DNA of 64,000 nt. It comes from Dactylosporangium roseum (GTDB lineage Bacteria; Actinomycetota; Actinomycetes; Mycobacteriales; Micromonosporaceae). Where the stretch lies: the NCBI RefSeq assembly GCF_025264685.1, contig NZ_CP073721.1:1913001-1977000 (forward strand). The letters run 5' to 3'. Below the pieces are notes generated by a model that saw only the letters and a program-made list of their open reading frames with translations, did not search any database and was not told the DNA's origin. The position numbers were made by a program, and so were the translations under genes. How positions within the stretch are numbered: the stretch's first letter is position 1; the number at the start of each line of letters is the position of its first letter. Positions 10,075-20,008 of the stretch are shown here, in pieces.

Positions 10075-10078
<4 letters not shown>
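9749..10078 (+). CDS. Rieske [2Fe-2S] ferredoxin (SUF-associated)
   Basis: Small soluble Rieske protein of 109 residues, related to the ferredoxin subunits of non-heme iron oxygenases. Both cluster motifs are intact: the first pair in DECSHAAVPLSEG (C-x-H) and the second in CTLECWLHGSRFDLRTG (C-x2-H). It lies between sufD and sufC, as is usual in actinobacteria, and probably supplies electrons for cluster assembly (inference). 4-base overlaps on both sides, ATGA before and GTGA after. Confidence 0.93.
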
Positions 10079-10851
<773 letters not shown>

Positions 10852-10863
10852 GGGACCGGATAC

Positions 10864-12111
10864 ATGAACGCACTCGACGTGGAGTCGATCCGCAAGGACT
10901 TTCCGATCCTCGACCGGCAGATCAACGGCAACCCGCTGGTCTACCTGGACTCGGGGAACACCTCGCAGAAACCGCGCCAGGTGATCGACGCGGTGCGTGA
11001 GCACTACGAACGGCACAACGCCAACGTCGCCCGTTCGGTGCACACCCTCGGGACGGAGTCCACCGAGGCGTTCGAGGGCGCGCGCGAGAAGGTCGCCGCG
11101 TTCGTCGGCGCTCCGGCGGCGGCCGAGATCGTGTTCACCAAGAACTCCACCGAGGCGATCAACCTGGTCGCCCACGCGTTCACGCCGGCCTCCGACGACC
11201 CGCGCTTCCGGCTCGGGCCCGGCGACGAGATCGTCGTGACCGAGATGGAGCACCACTCGAACATCGTGCCCTGGCAGCTCCTCGCGCAGCGGACCGGCGC
11301 GACGCTCAAGTGGTTCGGCATGACCGACGAGGGCCGTCTCGACCTGTCCCGGATCGACGAGCTGATCACCGAGCGCACCAAGCTGGTGTCGTTCGTGCAC
11401 TACTCCAACATCCTGGGCACGATCAACCCGGTCGGCGTCCTCGTGGCCAAGGCCCGGCAGGTCGGGGCGCTGGTGCTGCTCGACGGCTCGCAGTCGGTGC
11501 CGCACCTGCCGGTCGACGTGGCCGCGCTGGGTGCCGACTTCGTCGCGTTCACCGGCCACAAGATGCTCGGCCCGACCGGCATCGGCGCGCTGTGGGGCCG
11601 CTTCGAGCTGCTCGACGCGATGCCGCCGTTTCTGGGCGGCGGCTCGATGATCGAGACGGTGTCGATGACCGGCACGACGTTCATGCCGCCACCGGCGCGG
11701 TTCGAGGCCGGCACGCCGCCGATCGCGCAGGCGGTCGGCCTGGGCGCGGCCGTCGACTACCTCACCGCGGTCGGGATGCCGGCCATCGAGGCGTACGAGA
11801 AGACGGTCACCGCCTACGCGCTGGACGCCCTGCGGTCGGTGCCCGGGGTGCGCGTCATCGGGCCGGAGTCCACCGTGGACCGGGGTGCCACGATCTCGTT
11901 CACCGTCGAGGGCGTGCACCCGCACGACGTGGGGCAGATCCTCGACGACGAGGGCGTGCAGGTCCGCGTCGGGCACCACTGCGCGCGGCCGACCTGTGTG
12001 CGCTTCGGCGTGCCGGCGACCACCCGGGCGTCGTTCTACCTCTACACGACCACCGACGAGATCGACGCGCTCGTCCGGGGCGTCGAACGGGTGCGGAAGG
12101 TCTTCGCCTGA
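10864..12111 (+). CDS. sufS: cysteine desulfurase SufS
   Basis: PLP-dependent group II cysteine desulfurase that takes sulfur from cysteine and passes it to SufU. The PLP lysine lies in FTGHKMLGPTG, the catalytic Cys in RVGHHCARPTC, and EMEHHSNIVPW and LLDGSQSVPH are the expected cofactor contacts. 415 residues. The stop shares its last A with the sufU ATG (TGATG). It is the only non-overlapping junction of the operon on its 5' side (12 bases, GGA-type ribosome site). Confidence 0.97.
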   Translation: MNALDVESIRKDFPILDRQINGNPLVYLDSGNTSQKPRQVIDAVREHYERHNANVARSVHTLGTESTEAFEGAREKVAAFVGAPAAAEIVFTKNSTEAINLVAHAFTPASDDPRFRLGPGDEIVVTEMEHHSNIVPWQLLAQRTGATLKWFGMTDEGRLDLSRIDELITERTKLVSFVHYSNILGTINPVGVLVAKARQVGALVLLDGSQSVPHLPVDVAALGADFVAFTGHKMLGPTGIGALWGRFELLDAMPPFLGGGSMIETVSMTGTTFMPPPARFEAGTPPIAQAVGLGAAVDYLTAVGMPAIEAYEKTVTAYALDALRSVPGVRVIGPESTVDRGATISFTVEGVHPHDVGQILDDEGVQVRVGHHCARPTCVRFGVPATTRASFYLYTTTDEIDALVRGVERVRKVFA

Positions 12112-12560
12112 TGAAGCTCGACCAGCTATACCAGGAGATCATCCTGGATCACTACAAGCACCCGCACGGCCGGGGACTGCGCGAGCCGTTCGACGCGGAG
12201 GCGCACCACGTCAACCCGACGTGCGGCGACGAGGTCACGCTCCGCGTCGCGCTCAAGGGCGACGTGGTGTCGGACATCTCGTACGAGGGGATGGGCTGCT
12301 CGATCAGCCAGGCCTCCGCGAGTGTGCTGTACGACCTGCTCAAGGGCGTGACGGTGACCGACTCCCTGCACCGGCACACGGCGTTCGCCGAGCTGATGGG
12401 CGGGCGTGGGCAGGTCGAGCCGGATGAGACAGTGTTGGAGGACGCGGTGGCGTTCGCCGGCGTCGCGAAGTACCCAGCGCGCGTCAAGTGCGCCCTCCTG
12501 CCGTGGATGGCGTACAAGGACGCGGTCAGCCGGGCGGGATTTGTTGAGGAGAAGCCATGA
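12111..12560 (+). CDS. sufU: sulfur-transfer/scaffold protein SufU
   Basis: Zinc-containing sulfur acceptor for SufS, related to IscU. The three Cys ligands are seen in NPTCGDE, MGCSISQAS and RVKCALLPW; the GCSIS context with an inserted region is typical of SufU rather than IscU. 149 residues. Overlaps sufS by 1 base (TGATG) and the next gene by 4 (ATGA). Confidence 0.95.
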   Translation: MKLDQLYQEIILDHYKHPHGRGLREPFDAEAHHVNPTCGDEVTLRVALKGDVVSDISYEGMGCSISQASASVLYDLLKGVTVTDSLHRHTAFAELMGGRGQVEPDETVLEDAVAFAGVAKYPARVKCALLPWMAYKDAVSRAGFVEEKP

Positions 12561-12883
12561 CCGCGGCGCTCGCCGACATCGAAGAGGCGATGAAGGACGT
12601 CGTCGACCCGGAGCTCGGGATCAACGTCGTCGACCTGGGCCTCGTGTACGGCATCCACGTCGACGAGGAGAACGTCGCGACGCTGGACATGACGCTCACG
12701 TCCGCGGCCTGCCCGCTGACGGACGTCATCGAGGACCAGGCCCGCCAGGCACTGTGCACCGGTCCGGGCGGCGGCCTGGTCTCCGACATCCGCATCAACT
12801 GGGTCTGGCTCCCGCCGTGGGGCCCGGACAAGATCACCGACGAAGGCCGCGACCAGCTCCGCGCCCTCGGCTTCAACGTCTGA
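12557..12883 (+). CDS. sufT: metal-sulfur cluster assembly factor (DUF59/SufT)
   Basis: 108-residue DUF59 (MIP18-like) protein that closes the SUF operon and probably helps in cluster maturation or delivery. Typical motifs are VVDPELGINVVDLGLVYGI and LTSAACPLTDVIEDQ with the conserved Cys, ending VWLPPWGPDKI. The ATG overlaps the sufU stop (ATGA). A large intergenic palindrome (copy B) begins 12 bases after the stop and may end the transcript. Confidence 0.93.
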   Translation: MTAALADIEEAMKDVVDPELGINVVDLGLVYGIHVDEENVATLDMTLTSAACPLTDVIEDQARQALCTGPGGGLVSDIRINWVWLPPWGPDKITDEGRDQLRALGFNV

Positions 12884-12894
12884 CCCCCTCCCCA

Positions 12895-12984
12895 TTTCCG
12901 CGTCGATCTTGCAGTTGTGGTGCCTGACAAACCCGGACATCGCGGGAGTGTCGCGGCACCACAACTGCAAGATCGACGCGGAAA
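12895..12984. repeat. dispersed intergenic palindrome, copy B
   Basis: Perfect 30-base inverted arms (12895-12924 and 12955-12984) around a 30-base centre. Core TCGATCTTGCAGTTGTGGTG. Lies between the convergent sufT and lysE-type genes, 12 bases after one stop and 5 before the other, so it may act as a two-way terminator. Centre closely matches copy C in the same orientation. Confidence 0.9.
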
Positions 12985-12988
12985 GGGG

Positions 12989-13627
12989 TTACGGGAGGAT
13001 CAGGAGGATTGCCAGTACGGCGATCACGGCGCTGGACGACAGGGCCGTCCAGAGGCGGCCTCCCGGGCTGGTCAGCACCTTGCCGAGCAGTGTGCCGCCG
13101 CCGGCGATCAGTAGCTGCCAGCTCGCCGAGGCCACGAACGCCGACGTCACCCAGGCCGCTTCCGCCGACGCCGAGAGGCCGTCGTCCGCGCGGCGGCCCA
13201 GGACCAGTGCGCCGAAGTAGACGATCGTCGCCGGGTTGAGCAGGGTCAGGCCCAGCAGCGCGAAGTACGCACCCAGAGGACGGCTCATCCGGCCGTCCTC
13301 CTTCCGGGCGGTAGCGGCCGCGCCGCGCCGTCGCAGGGCGTCCGTCGCCGTCTTCGCGGCCAGCGCGAGCAGGACCACGGCGGCCGTCCACCGCAGCGGG
13401 CCGGAGATCGGCTCGATCAGTCCGGCCAGGGCGGCGTCACCGAGGACGGCCACCACCGCGTACAGGCCGTCGGCCGTGGCCACGCCCAGCGCGGCGGCGA
13501 CGCCGACTCTCCAGGAGGTGCGGGCGGCCAGGGCCGCGATCAGGGCGCCGATCGCGCCGACCGGCATGGCGACCCCGTATCCGGCGAGGAGGCCCGAGAC
13601 CACCACCTCGCCGAGGCCGGGCGTCAC
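12989..13627 (-). CDS. LysE family amino acid/metabolite exporter
   Basis: Membrane exporter of about 212 residues with six hydrophobic segments. The family start is seen in GLLAGYGVAMPVGAIGALI, followed by VAAALGVATADGLYA and the conserved LLGLTLLNPATIVYF. Substrate unknown (basic or hydrophobic amino acids in known relatives). GTG 13627 was chosen because the hydrophobic domain begins right after it; a longer frame reaches 13822 but that extension is Arg/Pro-rich and unlike the family. Confidence 0.8.
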   Translation of the reverse strand: MTPGLGEVVVSGLLAGYGVAMPVGAIGALIAALAARTSWRVGVAAALGVATADGLYAVVAVLGDAALAGLIEPISGPLRWTAAVVLLALAAKTATDALRRRGAAATARKEDGRMSRPLGAYFALLGLTLLNPATIVYFGALVLGRRADDGLSASAEAAWVTSAFVASASWQLLIAGGGTLLGKVLTSPGGRLWTALSSSAVIAVLAILLILP

Positions 13628-14032
13628 GACCGCTGCTTGCGGCTCGCCTCCGTCAGGGAGCGCTGCTGTCGGCGGGCGCCTTCCCCCGCGGGGACGACGG
13701 CACGGCAACGACATCTGACGCTCGACATGGCGCCGAGTCTCGCCCACGGGAGGTACCGGATCCACCGGTTTTCCGCCCGGAATCGGGGGAGGGCCGGTGC
13801 GTGGATCTGCGGTCGTGGGCAAGCGGAGCCCGTCGTGCGGATGCCGGCCGCCGCGGACCGTTCGACCTCATGATCATGGGAAAGATATGGCTATCGGGCC
13901 AGCCGCATCTTTCCCATGATCTTGGGGTCGAGCGGCCTGTCGGCGGATTGGGTTAGAAACGCGTGCCGGCCGGCACGCCTCCGCGGCGACACCTCGCGAG
14001 GCCCGCGCCCGAATTGTCGGGTTTGTTGGGGT
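13628..14032. other. noncoding stretch upstream of the LysE-type gene
   Basis: About 400 bases without a convincing gene. It holds palindrome F (13871-13922). No other repeat or RNA was recognised; open frames here lack coding-type codon bias. Confidence 0.5.
13871..13922. repeat. intergenic palindrome F (GATC-type arms)
   Basis: 22-base arms (13871-13892 and 13901-13922) that pair at 19 positions around an 8-base loop. The outer arm reads TGATCATGGGAAAGAT. Shares only the outer GATCnTGG core with the other palindromes in this window. Lies between two genes in tandem on the minus strand. Confidence 0.75.
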
Positions 14033-14734
14033 TTACCGGGGGTTGTTGGGCTCGACTTCGCGGCCTTGCTTCTCGAGGTGCTTCGTTGCCTCGCGGACCG
14101 ACAGGGCGCTGAGCTCGGGGTGCGCGGCGACGAACTCGCGCACGGCCCGCGGATCCGTCCGGGCGTATTCGCGCAGGGCCCAGCCGATGCCCTTACGGAT
14201 GAAGAAGTCCCGTTCGCCGGCCCACCGCGCGCAGTAGCCGAAGAGCCGGTCGGCCGCGGTCCGCTCCTTGTACCGCAGTTGGTGCAGCAGCGCGGTGCGG
14301 GCCAGCCACAGCTCGCTCCCGGCGGCCCAGGCGTCCATCGTGGACACGAGTGCCGGGTGGCCGGCGACCATCACCCCGACGACGTTCGACGCCAGGATGT
14401 CGACGGTGTCCCACCACGACTTCGTGGTGATGAGCGTCCGCACCGCCGGGAGCGCGGCCGGGGTGAGCGCGGCGGCGTACCGGCGCAGGTAGTCGCAGGC
14501 GAAGTACTGGTACTCGCGCTCCGGTAGCGCCCAGCAGCCGAGCGCGACCTCGGTGAGGTCGCGCTCGGCCGGTCCGGGTCGGCCCTTGAGTACCTGCCGG
14601 GTCAGCTCCCGGCGGGGTGCGCTGGTGATGCCGAGGAACTCGAAACGGTCCCGCATGTAGGCGCGCATCGGCGCCGCCTTCTCGGGGTCGGCGGCGCCGG
14701 CGTAGACCTCCCGCAGGTGTTGCAGGAGCGTCAC
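14033..14734 (-). CDS. DNA alkylation repair protein (AlkC/AlkD-like HEAT repeat)
   Basis: 233-residue all-helical DNA glycosylase-like protein of the AlkD family, which removes alkylated bases. The family block TKSWWDTVDILASN is present, as are YQYFACDYLRRY, FFIRKGIGWALREYARTDP and the C-terminal LSALSVREATKHL. GTG 14734 overlaps the stop of the upstream metallopeptidase (GTGA), which fixes the start and implies coupling with that unrelated gene. Confidence 0.9.
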   Translation of the reverse strand: MTLLQHLREVYAGAADPEKAAPMRAYMRDRFEFLGITSAPRRELTRQVLKGRPGPAERDLTEVALGCWALPEREYQYFACDYLRRYAAALTPAALPAVRTLITTKSWWDTVDILASNVVGVMVAGHPALVSTMDAWAAGSELWLARTALLHQLRYKERTAADRLFGYCARWAGERDFFIRKGIGWALREYARTDPRAVREFVAAHPELSALSVREATKHLEKQGREVEPNNPR

Positions 14735-15663
14735 AGGTTGCTCGTGTTGAACGTGTCGCACTGGCGCGGGTCCCCGGTGTTGTAGCCCTGGAGGAACCAC
14801 CGCTTGCGCTGTGCCGACGTGCCGTGGGTGAACGCGTCCGGGTTCACCCGGCCGCCGGACCGCTTCTGGATGGTGTCGTCGCCGATGGCCTCGGCGGCCT
14901 GGATCGCCTCGGCGATGTCGGACTCGGTGATCGACTTGAACAGGGCGTCACCCTGCGGGTCCTTGGTCTCCGTCGCGTGGTTCGCCCAGGTGCCGGCGTA
15001 GCAGTCGGCCTGGAGCTCCAGCCGCACCGACGCCGAGTCGGACCCCTGCTGGGCACCCTGCTGCGCCCGCGCATTGGTACCGAGCAGGTTCTGCACGTGG
15101 TGACCATACTCGTGGGCGATCACGTACGGCGCGGCGAACTCGCCGGAGGCGCCGAAGCGGTTGGACAGTTCGTTGTAGAAGGTGAGGTCGATGTACACCT
15201 GGCGGTCCGCGGGGCAGTAGAAGGGCCCGACGCCGGAGTCGGCCTGCCCGCAGCCGGTGTTCACCGCCCCGCTGAAGAAGTTGGTCTTCGCCTGCTCGTA
15301 CTGCTTGCCGAACGCCGCCGGAAGCTCGCTCTTCCAGTACGCCTGCACCGAATTGATGTAGAGGACGTTGCGGCAGTCGGCGTTCTTGAACCGGTTCGGG
15401 TTGCTCTTGTCGCACTGCTTGTTGATGTTGGTGTTGTCGGCCTGGTCGTCACCGCCACCCAGCAGCCCGCGGCCGAACAGCCCGCCACCGCCGCAGATGA
15501 CGACGGCCAGGATGATGATCGTGATGATCAGGCCGCCCTTGCCGCCGCCGATCGGGATGGGGATGCCGCCGAGGCCGCCGCCTCCGCCGAACCCACCGCC
15601 GCCCGAGCCCCGCCGGTCGTTGACCTGGCTGGTGTCGAGATCGGCATCGTCGTTGAACTCCAT
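14731..15663 (-). CDS. neutral zinc metallopeptidase, membrane anchored
   Basis: 310-residue YpfJ-type (pfam04228) peptidase. Residues 1-50 are Gly-rich and acidic, one membrane helix (LIITIIILAVVICGGGG) follows, and the rest should be outside the cell. The catalytic motif is HEYGHHVQN, with the third ligand probably in LELQADCYAG. C-terminal GTSAQRKRWFLQGYNTGD is family-typical. ATG 15663 follows GAGGTG. Substrate unknown. Shares a transcript with the DNA repair gene downstream. Confidence 0.92.
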   Translation of the reverse strand: MEFNDDADLDTSQVNDRRGSGGGGFGGGGGLGGIPIPIGGGKGGLIITIIILAVVICGGGGLFGRGLLGGGDDQADNTNINKQCDKSNPNRFKNADCRNVLYINSVQAYWKSELPAAFGKQYEQAKTNFFSGAVNTGCGQADSGVGPFYCPADRQVYIDLTFYNELSNRFGASGEFAAPYVIAHEYGHHVQNLLGTNARAQQGAQQGSDSASVRLELQADCYAGTWANHATETKDPQGDALFKSITESDIAEAIQAAEAIGDDTIQKRSGGRVNPDAFTHGTSAQRKRWFLQGYNTGDPRQCDTFNTSNL

Positions 15664-15763
15664 CGCACACCTCGGGGTTGTGTGTATCGACCGGCGTCTG
15701 CCTCGATCGGTACCCGATGATCTTGTGGCGTAATCGTGTGGCGGCCGGACCGGGGCCGCACGG

Positions 15764-15769
15764 TAGAAT
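15764..15769 (+). promoter_or_regulatory. -10 hexamer upstream of the ABC-F gene
   Basis: TAGAAT ends six bases before a GTG at 15776, placing the probable transcription start on that GTG, 80 bases ahead of the ABC-F start. Confidence 0.55.
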
Positions 15770-15775
15770 ATCGCC

Positions 15776-15796
15776 GTGATCACGCAGAGGGAGTGA
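15776..15796 (+). CDS. possible six-codon leader ORF of the ABC-F gene
   Basis: GTG ATC ACG CAG AGG GAG TGA encodes MITQRE and would begin exactly at the predicted transcript start. Its first three codons equal those of the ABC-F start at 15856. Its stop overlaps an in-frame alternative ABC-F GTG at 15793 (GTGA). Small upstream ORFs control several antibiotic-induced ABC-F genes, so a regulatory role is possible but unproven. Confidence 0.35.
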   Translation: MITQRE

Positions 15797-15855
15797 CCCC
15801 CGGTTCGACACCAGGAGTCTGCCCATCTTCCCCTCTGTCCGAGAGTGAGTCCTCT

Positions 15856-17454
<1,599 letters not shown>

Positions 17455-18783
17455 TCACCATGGCGTGACCAGGGTGGCCTCGACGAGAATCGCGAGAACG
17501 GCGCCCACGCCGACCAGCAGCGGCGGCGTGGGCGGCAGCTCTCCGGCGGGCTTCTCCGCCGCCACCGCGGCGACCGTGAGCCAGGGGAAGAACGGCAGCC
17601 AAGCGTGCTCGACGCCGCCCCGGGCCAGCCCGGCCGCGATCGAGAAGACCACCGCGGCACCGGCGCCGACCAGAAACGGCCACGCCGCCGTGTTGCGTAC
17701 CTTCCGCGCGCTGGCGTAGAGCGCCGGGCCGGTCGCGAGGAGCAGGACGACCACGCTGATCGCGCTCCACCACAGCACCGAGCGGTACGGCGCGACCCGG
17801 CTCGCGTAGTCGGTCTCGGCGGCGACGAGGCCCTCGGTCCAGGCGAAGCCGAGCACCTGGGCCCCGAGGATCGGCAACAGGGCGCCGACGCCGCTCGCGA
17901 CGTTGAGGAAGGCCCTTCTGCGCGCGAAGTACACGCAGACCAGTGACAGGCCCAGCCAGGGCGCTGAATAGGAGAACAGGGCCGCGAGGCCGATCAGCAG
18001 GCCGGCGAGCAGGGCCCAGCCCATCGCCGGCCGGCCGCGGACCCGCCGGCGACTGGCGCGCAGGCCGGCGACGATCGCGGCGGCGCCCAGCGCGGCGACG
18101 AGGCCGTCGAGGCTGACGGCCACCCAGATCGCGTACGGCGCGAGGGTGAGCACCGGAAGATACCGCCGGGCAGCTTCCTCGCCGACCGAGTCACGTACCG
18201 CCGACAACACCAACGGAACCGTCAGGGCCGATACCGCGGTGATCAGGAATCCGAGAAAAATGTGGTTGTCGACGCCGATTCGCTCGAGGGCCCACAGAAA
18301 CAGAACGGGACCCGGGGGATGGCCTCGGGAGGCTACCGAGTGGTACGCAGCGTCGGCCGTGAAATGTCTGATGTATCCGAGCGGATCGTCACCCACCCGG
18401 CTTACGTCACCCAGATATTCCTCGGGTGAACCAAGGGTTTTCGTAAGGCCTGACCATCCATCGACAAGCGCCAAAGTGATTGCCCACGCCAAGCCGGCGA
18501 CGTACCCGAAAAGCTGAATGTGTTTCCAACTCCGGGTCGCCAGGCGGCCCTGTGATGTGAGCCACAGTACCGCCACGGCTACCGCGGGCGCCAGAACCGT
18601 GGCCGGGCCGACCCTGATCTTGTACCTGCCGAGGAAGGGGGCGCTGGCCGTGCCGAGGCGGGCGTCGAGCTGCACCGCGAGCGCGGCCACGACGAGCCCG
18701 CCGAGCGCCAGCAGGAGCCAACTGAGCGCATCGCGCCGCTCACGATGCGCAGTCCGGGTCCGTTCGGTCGGCAGTTCGCTCAT
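17455..18783 (-). CDS. polytopic membrane protein, GT-C glycosyltransferase-like
   Basis: 442-residue integral membrane protein with about eleven hydrophobic helices. The first external loop carries an acidic, His-containing stretch (FTADAAYHSVASRGHPPGP) in the position where GT-C lipid-sugar transferases keep catalytic residues, so a mannosyl- or arabinosyl-type transferase is a reasonable guess, not proven. ATG 18783 chosen; a GTG one codon upstream is possible. The stop is directly adjacent to the convergent ABC-F stop (shared TGATCA). Confidence 0.65.
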   Translation of the reverse strand: MSELPTERTRTAHRERRDALSWLLLALGGLVVAALAVQLDARLGTASAPFLGRYKIRVGPATVLAPAVAVAVLWLTSQGRLATRSWKHIQLFGYVAGLAWAITLALVDGWSGLTKTLGSPEEYLGDVSRVGDDPLGYIRHFTADAAYHSVASRGHPPGPVLFLWALERIGVDNHIFLGFLITAVSALTVPLVLSAVRDSVGEEAARRYLPVLTLAPYAIWVAVSLDGLVAALGAAAIVAGLRASRRRVRGRPAMGWALLAGLLIGLAALFSYSAPWLGLSLVCVYFARRRAFLNVASGVGALLPILGAQVLGFAWTEGLVAAETDYASRVAPYRSVLWWSAISVVVLLLATGPALYASARKVRNTAAWPFLVGAGAAVVFSIAAGLARGGVEHAWLPFFPWLTVAAVAAEKPAGELPPTPPLLVGVGAVLAILVEATLVTPW

Positions 18784-18924
18784 CACGGCGCATCACGGTA
18801 TCGGGTAGGCGACAATGCTCTGCGTGTCGGTTGGCGTCCTGTCGATATCTAGCGCATGATCGTCCGAGGCGGTCTAATAGGTGGGACCGCACCAACCGCT
18901 CTGTCTGGGACGTGAGGGATCAGC

Positions 18925-19149
18925 ATGGCAGCCACCGCCACCACCAGCACCGAGAAGGGTCGCCGGATCGTCGGGACCGAAAGGCAGACGCTGGCGAAGG
19001 ACCTCGTGAAGCGGTACACCAACGGTGAGAGTATCCGTGCGCTCGCCGCTTCTACCGGTCGTTCCTATGGATTCGTGCACCGGGTGCTGACCGAATCAGG
19101 CGTTCAGCTTCGTCAGCGTGGCGGTGCCCGGCGCCGCAAGAAGGCGTGA
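18925..19149 (+). CDS. small helix-turn-helix protein, conserved in actinobacteria
   Basis: 74-residue basic protein. The middle forms an HTH (LVKRYTNGESIRALAASTG then RSYGFVHRVLTESGV) and the C-terminus is very basic (LRQRGGARRRKKA), fitting a nucleoid-type or regulatory DNA-binding role. The family is widespread in actinobacteria with very high conservation; its function is unknown to me. ATG follows GAGGGA. Its stop overlaps the next gene (GTGA). Confidence 0.88.
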   Translation: MAATATTSTEKGRRIVGTERQTLAKDLVKRYTNGESIRALAASTGRSYGFVHRVLTESGVQLRQRGGARRRKKA

Positions 19150-19901
19150 ACGTCGCTCCCTCGTCGGGAGAGGCGGAATTCGACCTCGAGGGGCCGGTTG
19201 CGACGGTGACGTTGTGCCGGCCCCAGGTCCTCAACGCGCAGACGCCCGCGCTATGGGCGGATCTGCGCGCGTTCGGCAGGTCGCTCCCGGGTGACGTCCG
19301 GGTCGTGATCGTCCGTGGTGAGGGGCGGGCCTTCTCGGCCGGGCTCGACACCTCGGTCGCCGCCACGATGCTGGGCGGGATCGCCGCGTCCGAGGACTCG
19401 GACGCCCGCATCGCCGAATTCCAGGAGGCGTTCTCCTGGCTGCGCCGGCCGTCGCTCATCTCCGTCGCGGCCGTGCACGGCCATGCCATCGGCGCGGGAT
19501 TCCAGTTGGCGCTCGCGTGCGACTTCCGGGTGCTGGCCGCCGACGCGCTGTTGAGCATGGCCGAGATCAAGCTCGGGCTGGTGCCCGACCTGGGTGGCAC
19601 CAAGCGTCTTGCCGAGCTCGTGGGCTACGCCCGCGCGCTCGAGCTGTGCGTCACCGGACGGCAGGTCGCGGCGGACGAGGCGTCGGCCATCGGGCTGGCG
19701 AACATCGTCGTGCCGCGCGACGAGCTCGACTCCACGGCCCGTGACCTCGCGGCGGCCGTGCTGGAGGGCGCCCGCGACGCGGTGATCGAGATCAAGGCGC
19801 TGCTGTCGCAGGCGGCGGCGCACACGTTCGCACAGCAGGAGGCCGCGGAGCGAGCGGCACAGTTGCGCCGGATCCGGTCGCTGGCCGGTCTCGAGGAGTA
19901 G
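19146..19901 (+). CDS. enoyl-CoA hydratase/isomerase family protein
   Basis: 251-residue crotonase-fold enzyme. Oxyanion-hole segments are GRAFSAGLDTSV and HGHAIGAGFQLALACDFRV, and MAEIKLGLVPDLGGTKRL carries the region of the catalytic acid. One Glu of the classic hydratase pair appears to be replaced by Asp (LVPDLGG), so isomerase or another crotonase reaction is possible. GTG 19146 overlaps the HTH gene stop (GTGA). Pathway unknown. Confidence 0.85.
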   Translation: MNVAPSSGEAEFDLEGPVATVTLCRPQVLNAQTPALWADLRAFGRSLPGDVRVVIVRGEGRAFSAGLDTSVAATMLGGIAASEDSDARIAEFQEAFSWLRRPSLISVAAVHGHAIGAGFQLALACDFRVLAADALLSMAEIKLGLVPDLGGTKRLAELVGYARALELCVTGRQVAADEASAIGLANIVVPRDELDSTARDLAAAVLEGARDAVIEIKALLSQAAAHTFAQQEAAERAAQLRRIRSLAGLEE

Positions 19902-20008
19902 GACTTTCGTCCCAGCGTCCGTTGGGAAGGATCCCCGGTCCCGAAAAGTTGTCGTACCTGCCGGGCAGACTGCGCGGCAGAGGATTTCTTTCGCCGGGGG
20001 TGTGCTTC